Below the pieces are notes generated by a model, which was not told the DNA's origin, made no database searches, and worked only from the letters and a program-made list of their open reading frames with translations. Made by a program: the position numbers and the translations under genes. Below, one piece after another: positions 22,786-35,100 of a DNA stretch of 64,000 nt; position 1 is the stretch's first letter; each line of letters opens with the position of its first letter. Source of the DNA: Macrolepiota albuminosa (taxonomy: Eukaryota > Basidiomycota > Agaricomycetes > Agaricales > Agaricaceae); NCBI GenBank assembly GCA_027475525.1, contig JAMWFC010000049.1, positions 2,526,947 through 2,590,946 on the forward strand, in the 5' to 3' direction.

Positions 22786-23035
22786 ATGACCAGATATGCG
22801 CACGTGTATGTTATTCGAGCATTCGAGCGCATCAAAGGGGTTACAGGGAGGGTCAAGGAACTAAATGGTAACAAGGAACAGGTGAGTTGCCAGTTTTCAA
22901 CGTAATTCGTCTAATAACACCTCTTTACAGGCCATGAATACAAAGCCGTGTTGTACAGGGATGTACTTATTATTGTACGGCGGTCGTGTTGACGCCAACA
23001 CGTTCTACGCATACAGGGACGTTGTTGACAACTGA
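22786..23035 (+). CDS. Last two exons of a second element gene, copy 1 (partial)
   Basis: Exon 22786-22881 encodes 32 residues (MTRYAHVYVIRAFERIKG... to NGNKEQ). A 49-nt GTGAGT...TTACAG intron (22882-22930) leads to exon 22931-23035. That exon encodes 34 residues ending LLLYGGRVDANTFYAYRDVV, DN, stop. Copy 2 (47860-48109) keeps both exon lengths, splice sites and nearly every residue (one R-to-Q seen), which supports real coding. Upstream coding (about 22545-22740; DIAQPERCFE, PSYNIHDLLV) is conserved too but has an in-frame TAA in both copies or an unrecognised intron. No family was recognised. Confidence 0.6.
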
Positions 23036-23127
23036 ATGTTTTTTTTTTTGTGTACGGCGGTCGTGTTGACGCCAACACGTTCTACGCATACAGGGACGTT
23101 GTTGACAACTGAATGTTTTTTTTTTTG
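22974..23127. repeat. 77-bp tandem duplication covering the last exon's end
   Basis: A 77-base unit starting TGTACGGCGG recurs at 22974 and 23051. It duplicates the end of the terminal exon, stop codon and a T run. Copy 2 has a single unit, so the duplication is specific to copy 1. The unit includes the inverted repeat GTGTTG-ACGC-CAACAC. Confidence 0.9.
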
Positions 23128-23456
23128 CTTTTTTTGAAACATTTATGCCTTTTTTTTTTTTTTTTTTTTTTTTATGTTATGATTACGGATACTGTTATAT
23201 ACGATTTGAACATTGAATATTATACAAACATTGCCGGTATTTCTCCCTTCTGCGCTACCATGTCGCGCCGCACTGGCAAGTCACACTAACATGGTCACAT
23301 TGACACTGCCACGTCACGTATTCAACACCCTATGCTGTAGGCCTCGGTCTCGTCGACGTTTCAATCAAATTCAGCAGGTAGATCTCGGTCACGCCGTGCT
23401 AGCAACGGCCCATACAAGCAAGTGATATAAACAGTGACACATCGTCCATGGCTGAA

Positions 23457-24844
23457 CATAATGTTAGAAGGGCACCCTGCAGCTGCACAGCCCGCTACTT
23501 TCTGGGGAAACACTATTGATACGGGGACAAACCAAAGTGAAATGCAAAGCCCTAATTGTCATTAAAAAAAATCTATCATAAATAGACCCAAATGTATTAG
23601 GGACATGGGTCTTTCTGACCCTCAAGCGATGGTTGCCTGACAGGATAAGGCACGCTGTATGGCAAATATCGTACAGAACTGCAAGATGCACTTGAAAGAC
23701 TCACCGGATCGTCAATCGAAGCAGATCCGTTATGGGGCGACGGCAGTGAAGAGTTTTCATAGCTATGGTGAAAATTTACATCACGATTTGGTGGATAAGA
23801 TAGAGTTTGAAGATATGGAAGTTGTGCTTGTGCAGATTATCAAGAATAAGTAGGATCATAGGATCATGAAGCATAACGACTGTCCATGGCTCTTGCAGAG
23901 CATTTACAGTAGTGTTTGATCGCAGGTTTCTTCTTGTATAGCGGCAATTAGACCCCAATGCAACGACTTGACCAAATCCAGGCGGGCCAGGGGATAGACA
24001 TGTACTTGGAAAAGTCGGACTATGAAAAAGTTATTAAGGGTGGCGCTTCAATAGTCAGTTGACTAACCCAAACAAGGGAATGAGGTTGTCCTGTATATCC
24101 CATGTGACACTGCAAAAAAAGTTCAGTCTAAGGAGTCGAGTGACTAAGAAACATACAAACCAATGAGAGAGTCGCAAGGCTACCTGGTGATGACAAACAA
24201 GGTATAATCAGCATTCATGTATTACCAACTGAACAATAGAACTAGAACATACCTCATAAGGCATCCATGTGCCCTGTATCTTAAGGTATCCACCTCGCAT
24301 GCAACAAATTAGCAGGGCCAGGTCAGGCTAAGAGTCAATCATCTTGACAATGTTAGCTAAAGAGAGCTTGACATTTATAACTGATAAGCCAGGGAGTTCT
24401 GAAGCGTACCTTTCAAATTTCCCAAGGCTGTTGGAAGCATGGATGAGTTTGATGCAAAGATACTCTTGTTGGCGTACAACCCACCTTTCCAGATCCCGGT
24501 CCACGGATATATCCATCGTTGATATCCATCATTATCCACTGACCATTCAAGAGATACTCATACACAGGTCTGAGATAGCATTATAGTGAATATCTGATTC
24601 AAGAAAGAAATTGAAACATACATATAATCTCGTGGATCATTGCTAGTGATATATCTGCCTTTAGTGACATGGTGATTGGGGCTGGCATAAGGTAGGAATC
24701 GAGGGCGGGGAAATGATGAGAAAGAAAAAAACACTGAATCGTTTGCGTCATGAACAAACAAAAAGGGGCACCAGACTGAGACCTCCACGTGATCAATTGT
24801 CAGACAGCGGAAAAATACCAGTGTCGTTCACAGGCCATAGACCC
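23457..24844 (-). mobile_element. Small Helitron-like element, apparently non-autonomous
   Basis: The 5' end (24835-24844, minus strand GGGTCTATGG) matches the end next to the RepHel gene. The 3' side (23458-23501) matches 24845-24888 at 37 of 44 positions without gaps. It contains a hairpin-capable GC-rich core (GGG-TGC-GCA-CCC pattern) followed by CTAA, which fits the Helitron CTRR end. About 1.39 kb long. The interior has only short open frames (for example 23659-23853) with no recognised product, so transposition would depend on RepHel in trans. Confidence 0.5.
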
Positions 24845-24888
24845 ATAATGTTTTAAGGGTGCCCTGCGGCTGCATCGCCCGCTACTTT
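24845..24888 (-). other. Candidate Helitron 3' terminus
   Basis: Directly abuts the 5' terminus of the neighbouring element at 24844. Shares 37 of 44 positions with 23458-23501 and ends its GC-rich core with CCCTT. Here the CTRR-like position reads AAAA rather than CTAA. Confidence 0.45.
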
Positions 24889-25189
24889 GAGAGGAGGATC
24901 TGCTTGGCATCAATTTCACTACACCACAAAACTGAATAAATAAAGTAGCAGCAGAAAAAGCCAACGTTCATAGTTTGTCGGCATTACACAAACTGTCGCT
25001 TGATAATAAATGTTGTACTCCCCTGTCTTGTGGATGAAATGTTTGAATTTATTTTCATGTAGGAAATTGAAATGTGATTGAAGGTTGAGTAATGTACAAA
25101 AGTTGGTAATGTAAAAAAAGCCGTTCTGGCCTCGTATTTTTTTTCCTTTATTTGGGAAAACAAGTCATTGCAAGGTAGTTTAATAAGAA
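24889..25189. other. Intergenic, no feature recognised
   Basis: AT-rich 300 bases downstream (3') of the NTase-like gene. No coding or repeat was seen. Confidence 0.4.
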
Positions 25190-26160
25190 TCAACCGACAA
25201 TGCCATCTAATTGCCACTCAACAAATGCTTCAAAGTGTTCGTTACCATTGAGAACAATGTTTGGTCCCCCACATAACAAAAAGCGGAATTCACTGCCATC
25301 TCGCAACCATCGTGGGGTCTTTGGACAATTAACATCGACTCCGCATATATGGTCCTTGAAATCAGACCAATTACCCAGTGTTGCGTAACAAGAATAACCC
25401 CACTGTTCATACTTGGCAAGGCACGATGCAAATTCCGTTGCATTCCAAGCTAAAGATCGAAAGGATATGGAATTAAGGACATTTTGGTACCAAAATGTCA
25501 AATCTGGATAGGCACAGTAAATTTCGTTCTTTGTGAGATAATTTATAGCTGCCGATGAATGTGAGGAAAACAGGGGTTGCAGAACTTTTTTTGTGCATGT
25601 TATTATGATATTGAGGGGTGCTTGTTTGCCTAAAAGAACGACCACATTTCGAACGTTGGGTAAAGATAGCATCGATGAGTGAATTCGTGAATCAATGGTC
25701 AAAGAATACGATTTCCACATGTCTTTGATAAATCCGTCCGCATAGTGGACAGGCACAATGACATCGAGACTATGAGGTTTGATGTCACAGCCGTTGAGTA
25801 TTGATAGAACAACAGAACCAAATACGACGCCTTCCACCTTTTCCAAAGCGGTTAAGATGTGTGAAATATTGAATCCCAGGGAAGCAAATGATATGGCCAT
25901 TGTATGAGCGACATGGTTCTGAACCTCCTGCTGCAATATCGAGTGTGCTTCCTGTAAAATCGCCAGATCACAGAGATTCAAATACTGAAGAATTAAACTG
26001 TGGATGTATGACGTGATTGAAAAGTAGGCTGCAAGTTTCCAGTCTTTCTTGGCTATTGTGAGTGTTTATTAGTGTTGGAAAACTGCACAACAATTGGAAA
26101 TTCACGGTTTGGCCCCCAGCTTCCATCAACCCATTGTGAAGCAGGTTTGTTAACACTCAT
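25190..26160 (-). CDS. Hypothetical protein with nucleotidyltransferase-like motif, 305 aa
   Basis: An ATG at 26160 opens a 55-nt exon 1 (26106-26160). A 53-nt GTGAAT...AATAG intron with a CTAAT branch site joins it, phase 1, to exon 2 (25190-26052). The two exons sum to exactly 306 codons with no stop, making this one of few intact genes here. After an N-terminal helix-rich part, GSVVLSILNG and LDVIVPVHYADGFIKD resemble the GS...DxD pattern of nucleotidyltransferase-fold proteins that are multicopy in mushrooms. The second acidic position is not clear, so activity is uncertain. It lies between the candidate Helitron ends and may be cargo. Confidence 0.55.
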
Positions 26161-26381
26161 TGTATCGTTGTGATTCATATTTTGTTTACAAGGTTTATAT
26201 AAGTGAGATGAAACTTTTCACATTGTTAATCATAGCAGGGGTTCCGAAACCATCTCACGCGAATTGGTTCATATTTTTGTACTGTCGTACTCTCATGCTA
26301 AACCTATATAAGAGATGTGAATCAACTTTGCGCATAAATAAAAGATTCAAGACCACTTCCACACTTAACCTTGTGACTGTC

Positions 26382-27453
26382 ATGGCAGAGAACAATCCTT
26401 CTGCAGCAATGGAAGTCAACGCACATCAAACCGTTCCTGAATTTTCATTCGATGATGGTAATTTACTTGTCAAGGCAAACGATGGCATTCTTTATCGTGT
26501 TCATGTCTCTGTTCTCAAACATGCTTCAACTTATTTCACAGAAATATTGGATGGAGCTGATAAAATGGGTGGAATGGCCGAGTTAAATTTGTCCGAGGAG
26601 TGTGTTGAAAACATTGAATGTCTGCTGGGTGCAATTTATAATATTGCTAGGTGAATCACCTTTATTTTTTTTTTGTACAACGAATAATAGTGGATATCGA
26701 ACAGGTACTCCATCAATCACACACCAATTGCACCTCGGACATTGAATGCGTTATTATACATGTCCTTCAAATATCGATGCGTAATGGTGTTTCACTCTTT
26801 GGTTATTAGGATTCGGAGGACATTTCCTTCGTCTCTGCGCCTCTGGGATGAATATCAGGCCCTCACAGATTCTGTTCTAGGAGTTCAATGAAAAAAAGGA
26901 TTTGAAATAGTGCTTCTCAACACAATAACGACATGTAATCTCCATCTGTGTTGACCCATCATTTATTACCTCATTTGCTATCGATACACAGAAGTGAGTT
27001 CCTTACAAGCAGTGAAGCGTTTTCTGATGTCCTTAGAAACAAATCAAAGAAGGCGTTGTTTGCGACAACGATCAGACTGCTCAATTGAATTTGCATGATC
27101 AAATGATTTGCATAGTTGGAAGGAATGCATTGTTTGAAATGCAAAAACGTCTTACGTGGAAGTGGCTTGAACGCACAAGACCAGAAAGTTGTATGACCCC
27201 CTTTGCATGTGAAACAGGCTGAGACATTATTCGTGCAGCAATATTTGGAAACCCGTGTACAGATCGACTCTGTCGTGTTGAAGCATTGACTAAATGGAAA
27301 TGTTTTTGGGATCAATTACTTTGTTTGGAGTGTGGGGTCTGGAGTCAATCGAGCCATCGTACACAACGACGGCTGGTCTGGGATTCACTTCCCTGTTTAT
27401 TTGGACTAGGTAGTTGGACTTTACTGCGAGAAATGGACAATAGTGGTTTATAG
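26382..27453 (+). pseudogene. BTB/POZ-domain gene, probably disrupted
   Basis: From ATG 26382 the first exon encodes a typical mushroom BTB start: FDDGNLLVKANDGILYRVHV, SVLKHASTYFTEIL, LNLSEECVENIECLLGAIYN. A 54-nt intron (26651-26704, GTGAAT...ACAG) continues in frame with NALLYMSFKYR and IRRTFPSSLRLWDEYQ to TGA at 26889. Downstream pieces match later parts of such proteins: NTITTCNLHLC and PIIYYLICYRYTEV near 26920-26990, then CIVGRNALFEMQKRLTWKWL to the TAG at 27451. A TGA at 27220-27222 breaks the last part. BTB proteins are protein-protein adaptors. The last 40 bases are the first 40 of copy B. Confidence 0.6.
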
Positions 27454-27814
27454 GATTTCCACTGTCAGATATGGAAGAATGTAACGAACAATAATTCAAA
27501 ATATTTTTGCATGATCATTTGCATGTTGCATCGCACCATAAACCATTCAGGCCATGAAGAAATGAAAGTATCCACGGAGAGCGTGGTACCAATATTTCAA
27601 CTTAAGTACAGAGCATGAAAGAAATCATAAAACATGGACTTCATACACATTCGCATCCTCAGCTTCTATCACTGGGACAATAAGGAAGAGCAAGCTGTCG
27701 ATGCAACTTTGAAGGCACAAACACGGAAGTGAATTGGATACTTTCCTGTATACCTTGTCTATGTCTGAGCAGATGCCTAGTCAAAGTGGTAGTATGCCAC
27801 TCTAAGAAGTCATG

Positions 27815-28533
27815 GTTAACACCCACAGTCAAGATGGATATGCAGTTCTATACCGTTCCTCTAAGGCTGCCCTACTGTCCGTTGATCATGCAACGGCCAT
27901 ATCAATCGACACCCTTCTTCCTCGCTTCTGGAAATTTACTCTCTTATCCACTAATCCAGTTCCTTATATACCGGTATCTCCTCGAGCTTGAAACACGTCG
28001 AAGGAGTCTTGGCACACCTCAGATTTGACCCTGTTATCGCTTTCATCGTAGGCAATATATCTGTCTCCCAAATCAACAACGATATACACTTTTTAACAGG
28101 AGAGGACGGAAAATCTGGTATCGTCTCCAGACACTCATTCTCTACTGGGGCCAGAACTGCTGCAACTTGGTTAAAGGATAGTTTCGAAAAAACAGGCGCC
28201 ATTTGTGAGCTCAAACCTTTCCTTTCTGGATTTACTCCCAATGTCGTGTGGTGGGTGCATTTTCTTGTTTTTCGGTTCTCGTTTGACTTGCTTGCACAGT
28301 CAATATATGTGAATCAACTGAAGTTACAAGACCGAGTCTCCTATACTATGGAGATAGGTCTTGACTTGCAGAACTCATGCCACAAAACTGATAAGATACC
28401 TTTTGTGGACATGACAATGGGGGATCGACATCCTCGCTATCTGCAATAGAAGACGTAAACATTTCTGTTGTTGGGGACCGCTGAAAATGGGAATAATTGT
28501 CGTACATTAAGCACACCATTTCTAGTGTGCGTT
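27815..28533 (+). pseudogene. M28-family aminopeptidase fragment (copy B)
   Basis: Same sequence and same breaks as 402-1120. Here the upstream context is visible: it follows the BTB gene by about 360 bases, in the same orientation, inside the candidate 14.6-kb Helitron. Confidence 0.65.
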
Positions 28534-28868
28534 GCATTTCTTACCAGACTTGGTAGCTTGACTAGTCATCTTTTATAAATTGTTTTACTTGTTTTCTGTC
28601 TTTTTAAGTTTGACTCCTCGCGTAAAGCTTCAGTGATACGCTAACAGAGTGGGGACACACAAGTCAATGTATATTCCAATACGTTGTGCCACAGCTAACT
28701 CTGCATTGCGGAAATGGAATTCGTGAGGGCTGTATTGTGGGTAGTAAGTATCAGTCGCTGGATTGATCTGATTCTCAAACCAACAAACTTTGTTGAACAC
28801 GACTTGTCCCTTTTGATGTTGCAAAACTCGCCAGAGCGCCTCAAAGAAGTATTTTGATCCATTTTAGA

Positions 28869-29865
28869 CTTCAATTCTTGGAAACCTGAAGTGGATCCGG
28901 AATCTCTTTGTCCTGCCTTGACGTCTCCTCTGACTTTCTATGATAAGCACCTTGACAAACGACTGTCTTTGAAAAAGGTGGTCTCTGCCCCTTCTCTTCT
29001 CTCTGATCTATCCAAAGTTGTTGATGATGCCCTGGAATCTTCCACTGCAGATGACATTGGACTGCCTTCTATAGAGAAAGAATTCCCAAATCATGGGAAG
29101 TTTGCTATATTCCTTGATTCAGCTCCAGCCCATCCCCATCACTGCCATCTTTCTGACATCATTCTTTTCGTTCCCAGGGCTTCATTCCACGTGAACTTGT
29201 GCCCAACAAAGTCAACTGGTTCTACACAAACCTAGGCATTGATGACACGTATTTCCAGAATGAAAGTCGCGCTGTGATCTCCAATCATATCATCGTGCTT
29301 TTTGGTGCCAAGATCCTGGCTTATACCAAACATGACCCAAGCAAACTGGTAATCGATCTCGAGAAAATCAACAAGAATGGCGCAACATTCATCCATACTA
29401 GTTTTCCTGGCTTGACTGTCACTGAGGGCCCAGGTTCTACCTGTGGAGTGAGGCACGCCCATGTTTCGTTGTCTCCTTTCCGACCTTCCTTAATATCTTT
29501 CCAGAATCGATGAACAATTTCTGGACCATTTCACTCCCAAGAACGCCTTCCGCCTCGAAACGTTCCATTCAGCAGGCTCCGTTTCTTTGACAGCTTATCA
29601 GCAGTTGCGTTGCTACTTTGTGACCAAGTGCAAATTGCCTTTATAAACCGCTTCCGCTAGTGGCCAGAAGACGGATATCCGAACTGTTTCTGATGCCGTC
29701 TTCTTGGAGAAGGCCACCCAAAACACCCTTAAAATCTACCAAAAAATCATGTGGAACGTTGAGCGGCACTACGGACCCGTCATCGAGGTCTTTGAAGTCG
29801 AAGGCGAGCGTGAGCGCCAACTTGTCATTGAGTACAAAACGGGCGGGACTTCCAAATTTGATGCA
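28869..29865 (+). pseudogene. NAD-specific glutamate dehydrogenase fragment (copy B)
   Basis: Same as 1456-2452: retained intron boundaries, WFYTNLGIDD and MWNVERHYGPVIEVFE motifs, no catalytic domain. It sits between the M28 fragment and the unknown spliced gene. Confidence 0.75.
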
Positions 29866-30525
29866 TGACATGTAGATTGACTTTGAGTATGCTCAGAAAC
29901 TTGACCAGAATTCTGCTATAGCAGGCTCTTGGGTACTACTGGTCTTTTCGCAGGGTTTTCGATCCGACATTCATGTTCATAATGCTTTAGGAACAAGGAC
30001 CTACATGCGCAGATTCATGGGCAGACCGCAATCATTTTCGCATGGCAGTGTAGCGTCAGTGGCACATTCACTTGCGCAAAGCATTATAGCCATGTTTGAC
30101 ACCAAGGATCGCGAGGACGAGGTGTGTGGAGCTGGGGCAATATACTTGCCGTTATCGGGCGAAGACAAGCAGGATCAGCACAGTCGAAGACAACTGGGCA
30201 GGTGGAGAAGATTTTTCAGACCGCTCTCCCATGTTTGGAGACCCTGGACAACGTTGATCGGACACTCTTAGTCAATCTTTTTTGAACTCCATAAAAAATT
30301 TCCATTCGCGTATACGTAGTACAGATTTGTGGTATGTACAAACCACACCATGTTTATGAAGGTTGTTCAAAGATCAAGATAAGTTAGTTTTAGATAAAGA
30401 ACGATCCATTGTCATACGTAAATTGGCTTTTGTGAAACGAGAGAAGTTAGTAACCATGCTATAAAGCAGTGAATGAATATCCCACAATATGGTCTGATGG
30501 TGTAGAAAGAAAGAAAAAAAAACTG
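29866..30525. other. No gene recognised (copy B)
   Basis: Counterpart of 2453-3112, AT-rich toward the right, with nothing convincing. Confidence 0.35.
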
Positions 30526-31978
30526 TTAATCTTCGTCCATTCTTTCTTCTGAATCCTTCTTTTTTCCTTTCATACTCCTCTTCGGCACCAATTTCTTCGA
30601 AACAGGAAATGTCTCCAACGTCTCTTTTAATGACACACTGCCAGAAGCAACAGGGATAGGAGTGTCGACCTGATCAGATTGATATCCTATTTTTTGTCGT
30701 TTGTGGAGACTGAAATTCGAGAAAGCGAAGTTTGCAGATCCCGAGTTTTGTGCAGACACTTTGTTATCGTTTTTTTTCTCAAGTTCCGGTCGCTGAGGGT
30801 TGGTTCTAGGGAATGGGCGTCCGTCTGATTGAGCGAGAATGCGCACGCAATGTGCAGTAATTTGATAAACTTAGTCAAAGTTATTTTCAATCAAATCCGA
30901 GAAAATTTCCACTCACTTTTTGCATGCCTGTCTTGTCTTGCATTAAGTAGCAATGGAGTGACGCGCAAATCAATACAAGAGTCCCGGGCTTCAATGCATT
31001 GTAAAATTCCCATGGTGGGACAAGGTTGTCCTCAGTGTCAACGACATCTAATTGAACGAGTTTATTTTGAACGAGGTTGAAAAATTCACCACCAAAATCT
31101 TTGTTCAGACGTGGGTCGTAAAACGCCCCTTGTTCAACCTTGGGAACTGCAACAGAGTCAAAAAATGAGGTGTGAGAGGGGTTAACATACGTGTTGGAAT
31201 GACAGAGGCCCTTGGGCTACTATTGGGAGCGATATCGCTGTCAGAATTAAAATCTGACAGAGTGCGCTTGGTTAAACGTTTGTTACTGTGCCCTTTATTT
31301 GGGTTCTGGGAACATTTTAGAATGCAACTGAGCTGAAGACACAAACTCACTCCGTATTTTGGCAACATGTGTATAATAATGTGATCCTTGACAGTATTTT
31401 CATCTCCGGCTGCATTTCTGATCCAGTCCCGCACAGACACGTTCTGACATTTTGAAGATTTTAGGTGAATTTGAAAGGTTTGAGAACAACTCACCTGTCC
31501 CTGTTTGTTCTCTTCACTTTCATCCATTTCGTGAATGGCATTGAGGCTTCTGATTTGGTTATAAAACAGGCCCCGCAAGAGTTCTGGTGTGTTTGATGGG
31601 AGTTTGACAACGAGCACATCTTTTGCTTTCGAGGCATCATCAAGTTGACAAAACTGTTGATCATTGTAAAGAGTGCCAGGTACAAAACAAAGGACTTACT
31701 GGTTCTCCAAGACGACCAGCATAATGATTTCCCTTGGCACATACAATAGATCCTGCTGAAGAGGGAGCGATCTCGCCAAAGATATTTGTCAAGAATTCAG
31801 CATTGTTGCAATCTCTGTATATATAATTTCCTGACCATTGTTTGGTTGCTTGTTGGAAATCCTTGTTGTACTCTGCAGTAGCAAGCGCAGCTGTGCCCAT
31901 TCCCATCATCTCTGCTGCCAGATTGGCATACAAACCTGTTTCGACCCGATCACAGGCACATTCAATTGAGACGGACAT
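30526..31978 (-). CDS. Spliced gene of unknown function downstream of RepHel (copy B)
   Basis: Identical to 3113-4565, ATG at 31978. The exon 1/intron/exon 2 boundaries are 31700-31978 / 31654-31699 / 31495-31653. The LxPGTLVL...LHCY pattern lies near 31000. Both copies keep all splice sites. Confidence 0.6.
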
Positions 31979-32161
31979 ATTAAAGGAATGAATAGGAGGG
32001 TTGGAAAGTGGGATGGGGCGTGAAAGTGGGTAAAGTAAGGTTTAATACTTTTTTATTTTGTTTAACTTTTTGCTCCTATTGACAGAATAGTTTGTGATCT
32101 ATAGCACATGTGAATCAACATTTAAAACATATAGACGGTGGAATATTCAATAGATAGATGA

Positions 32162-35100
32162 TTATAACCTCCTTTTCTTGGTTGACACGGACTGTAATTG
32201 TGATTGTGCACGTTTTAGAGAATGTCCACCTGCAGAGTTGGCATTATCCCATTTGATGCAGGCAGTGTTATTAGTATTGTCAAGGCTTTTGTTATTGGTT
32301 TGTATTTGATTCAGAACTGTAATCAAATTGGTACTATTTGCAGCAGATATGGTTTCAATCTGATTATCATGGTGTGATAAATGAGAATAGATATGTCTCT
32401 TGTTATAATGAGACAACGTTAAATTGTTTAATAATTTGAGGCGGTTTTTTTCATGACGAGCATCTTCAGACAAAGGACACATGACTCTCTTAGCTGCAAA
32501 AGGCCGTAATATTAAAACACCATTTAGAGATGATGCTCGGGACAACATAACATAAGGTGCTTCAGTTCCCCGACAAGATTCCAAATCCACAATTACATGA
32601 CTCATTGTTTGGCCTTGTGCACGATGTGCAGTCATAGCAAAAGCTGGAACAATTGGAACTTGTGTTTGATGGATTGTTCGCGATATATGTGTATAATAAT
32701 CAGTGAATTTTAATGTAACTGTGTCAGGCAGAATGGGATAATAGCGTGGCGGGAGAGTAGACATAGGTGTCAGGTCAGCATCTGGAATCTCAACAATACA
32801 AGACTGCAAAATACGGTGATTGTCAAGTCCAAGAGTATAATGGATACTGCGGACAAATCCATGACTTCCATTAACAATGCCTCCAGGAACGTCAAAGTTT
32901 TGTGTAATCAATACCGGCATATTCATTACAAGTGGTATCTTTCCTAATCTTTGTCTTGTTTGTCCTGAATGTAAGTTAAGCAGTCAATCTTGCAGTTTGC
33001 CTTCAATTAATTCATATTTAGAGCCTGAATGACTTTGACAAGTGTCTTGCGCATAGTACCATTCTAAACGATGGCCATGCTGTAATGCAAATTCATTTGC
33101 TAATCTTTCATTTAAAACATCTTTGGTTGTATTTGATGTTACAATTATTGGAGCTGACATCCAAACTGAATCAGGTTTAATTTCTCCATTTTTAACCACA
33201 CGGCCATTCAACAAAGTAATATCAGTCTGTGTACATTGACCTTTCCTTAAATGAGATAAAAGTTCTACAAAACAAACATTTTCAGGCCCTGGCTGCCTAT
33301 GTTGTTGTTTAAGAATAACAACAATTTTGACTGACAACCAGAGGATTTTACCAAATATGATGTCTTGGCCAGCAGAAGTTTTTCCATATTTTGATGTGTC
33401 AATAAAACTATACAGACGTTTTTCAATGACAGGTGGTAATTGTGCAAAATCTCCTGCAAAAATAACATTGATGTTTCCAAATGGTAATGCATTACCCTTT
33501 GCAGTAGAAAGTGCTCTGCTAATTAAACACATGAACCAACAACTTAACATTGATACTTCATCTATAACAAGAGTGTCCACACCATCCCACAATTTCATTA
33601 ATTCACTGGTTGATTTTGATTTTTGGTTGTCATTCATGCCCATACACAATGCAGAATGCAAAGTCATGCCCGCAACATTCCTAGCAGCAATGCCCATATA
33701 AGAGCAAACTCGAAAACAGCGAAGTTCATTTTGGTTGATATAGAAGTCTCTTAATGCATGAATCACTTGAGTTTTTCCTGTACCAGCAGCACCATTCAAA
33801 AACATTCTTATTGGAGCCCATACAGCACTTCTTGGTTGCAAGGAATGCTCAGCAATAATTCAAAATGCTCTTTCTTGCTCATGGTTTAAATTCCAACGTG
33901 AAATTATAAAGGATAGATCAATATTTGGAATCAAATTTTGACAAGCAATTGCATTGTCAAATTGAGGCAATAAATATGAAGGTATAAAAGGAGTGGTCTG
34001 AATTGTGTAGGTGTCACTTGTTATTGATAGAATATGAGGTTCAATTGCTATATGTGTAATTGCTTGAGCATTTTGCTTTGTTTTTTCTCTTCGAACATCA
34101 AATTCTGTTTGCCAATTATTCTCATAGATCAGAGGTCCATTGACAAGTTTTTCTCCAGGCTGTTGTTCTGAATACAATATTTGTGGAGTGCCATAAGGAG
34201 CATTTGATGCACTAAATAAGCCACTTCTTTGTGCATTGTATATACATGAAAAAGTTTCTTTTGCAGCATTATTAATTTGATTGGAATGGAAATTTTGAAT
34301 TCTATCAAGATGGAGCAACAAATCTGCATTTTGTAAAAAATCATGATTATACAGATCTTCATCAGTGTGACATTCATCAGGCATGTTGTTAGGAATTTTC
34401 TGTGAAACATGGAGGCGACGGTTGGCATAATGACTATCACGACTGTCTTTACATTTATGTAAAATTTGCATATTATCCATGACTTTTTGGTTTTTTGCAG
34501 ATATTCCACCATTTGACAAATGACGATTAAAAGCATCAGACCATGTTTCTGTACTATTGATCAAATCCTCTATAGTTCGCCAAGGAAAAAAAAATATCAA
34601 CATCAATCGATGAAATCGAGCCTGAGCATGGTCTCTATCTCGACGAGGAATTCCAGGTCCAACAGGCACAACAACATAACGGCGATGTGGGTGACGAATA
34701 ACATGTTGATGACTTTGAACATCAGGATGTGAGGACATCAATCAAAAAATTGATTTCTTTCTTGACAGATCACATAGTAGATTGTTAGATCTAACTACCA
34801 TCATTTTTGAATCGCACATGTTATTTTTCTGCCTGTTTTCATTTTTGTCAATAGGCATAACATGTTTTTTGGGAATGCGAGTTTTGTCTATTTGAGCAAT
34901 AAAATCCCACAAACAAATTGATGTTAATCCAAAGCTTCTCATTTTATAGTCATCAATGATATTGGTTCTCATATGGATAATATGGTGGTCGTCAGGTTCT
35001 AACAAAACCTTATTGTCCTGAAGATCAGTTAGTACAGGAACTTCATCTTCAATGTCTAAGTCTTGAACGCAAAAATTATTATTTTCTAGATGATCATTTT

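Larger units (their letters stand above)
20464..23428 (+). mobile_element. Unclassified gene-bearing element, copy 1
   Basis: Matches the reverse complement of 47552-50217 over most of its length with many substitutions and small indels. It holds one broken member of an unknown gene family (20638-21188), a middle stretch conserved between copies (21480-21960), paired 45-bp-scale direct repeats (about 22285-22480) and the last exons of a second gene (22786-23035). Its right end, reading inward from 23428, starts ACTTGCTTGTATGGGCC. The left end is lost at the gap. No transposase family was recognised. Confidence 0.6.

Noticed and set aside
26971..27315. Minus-strand 114-codon frame with several cysteines
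   Set aside because: The plus strand of the same region matches the C-terminal part of BTB proteins, so the minus frame is a shadow.
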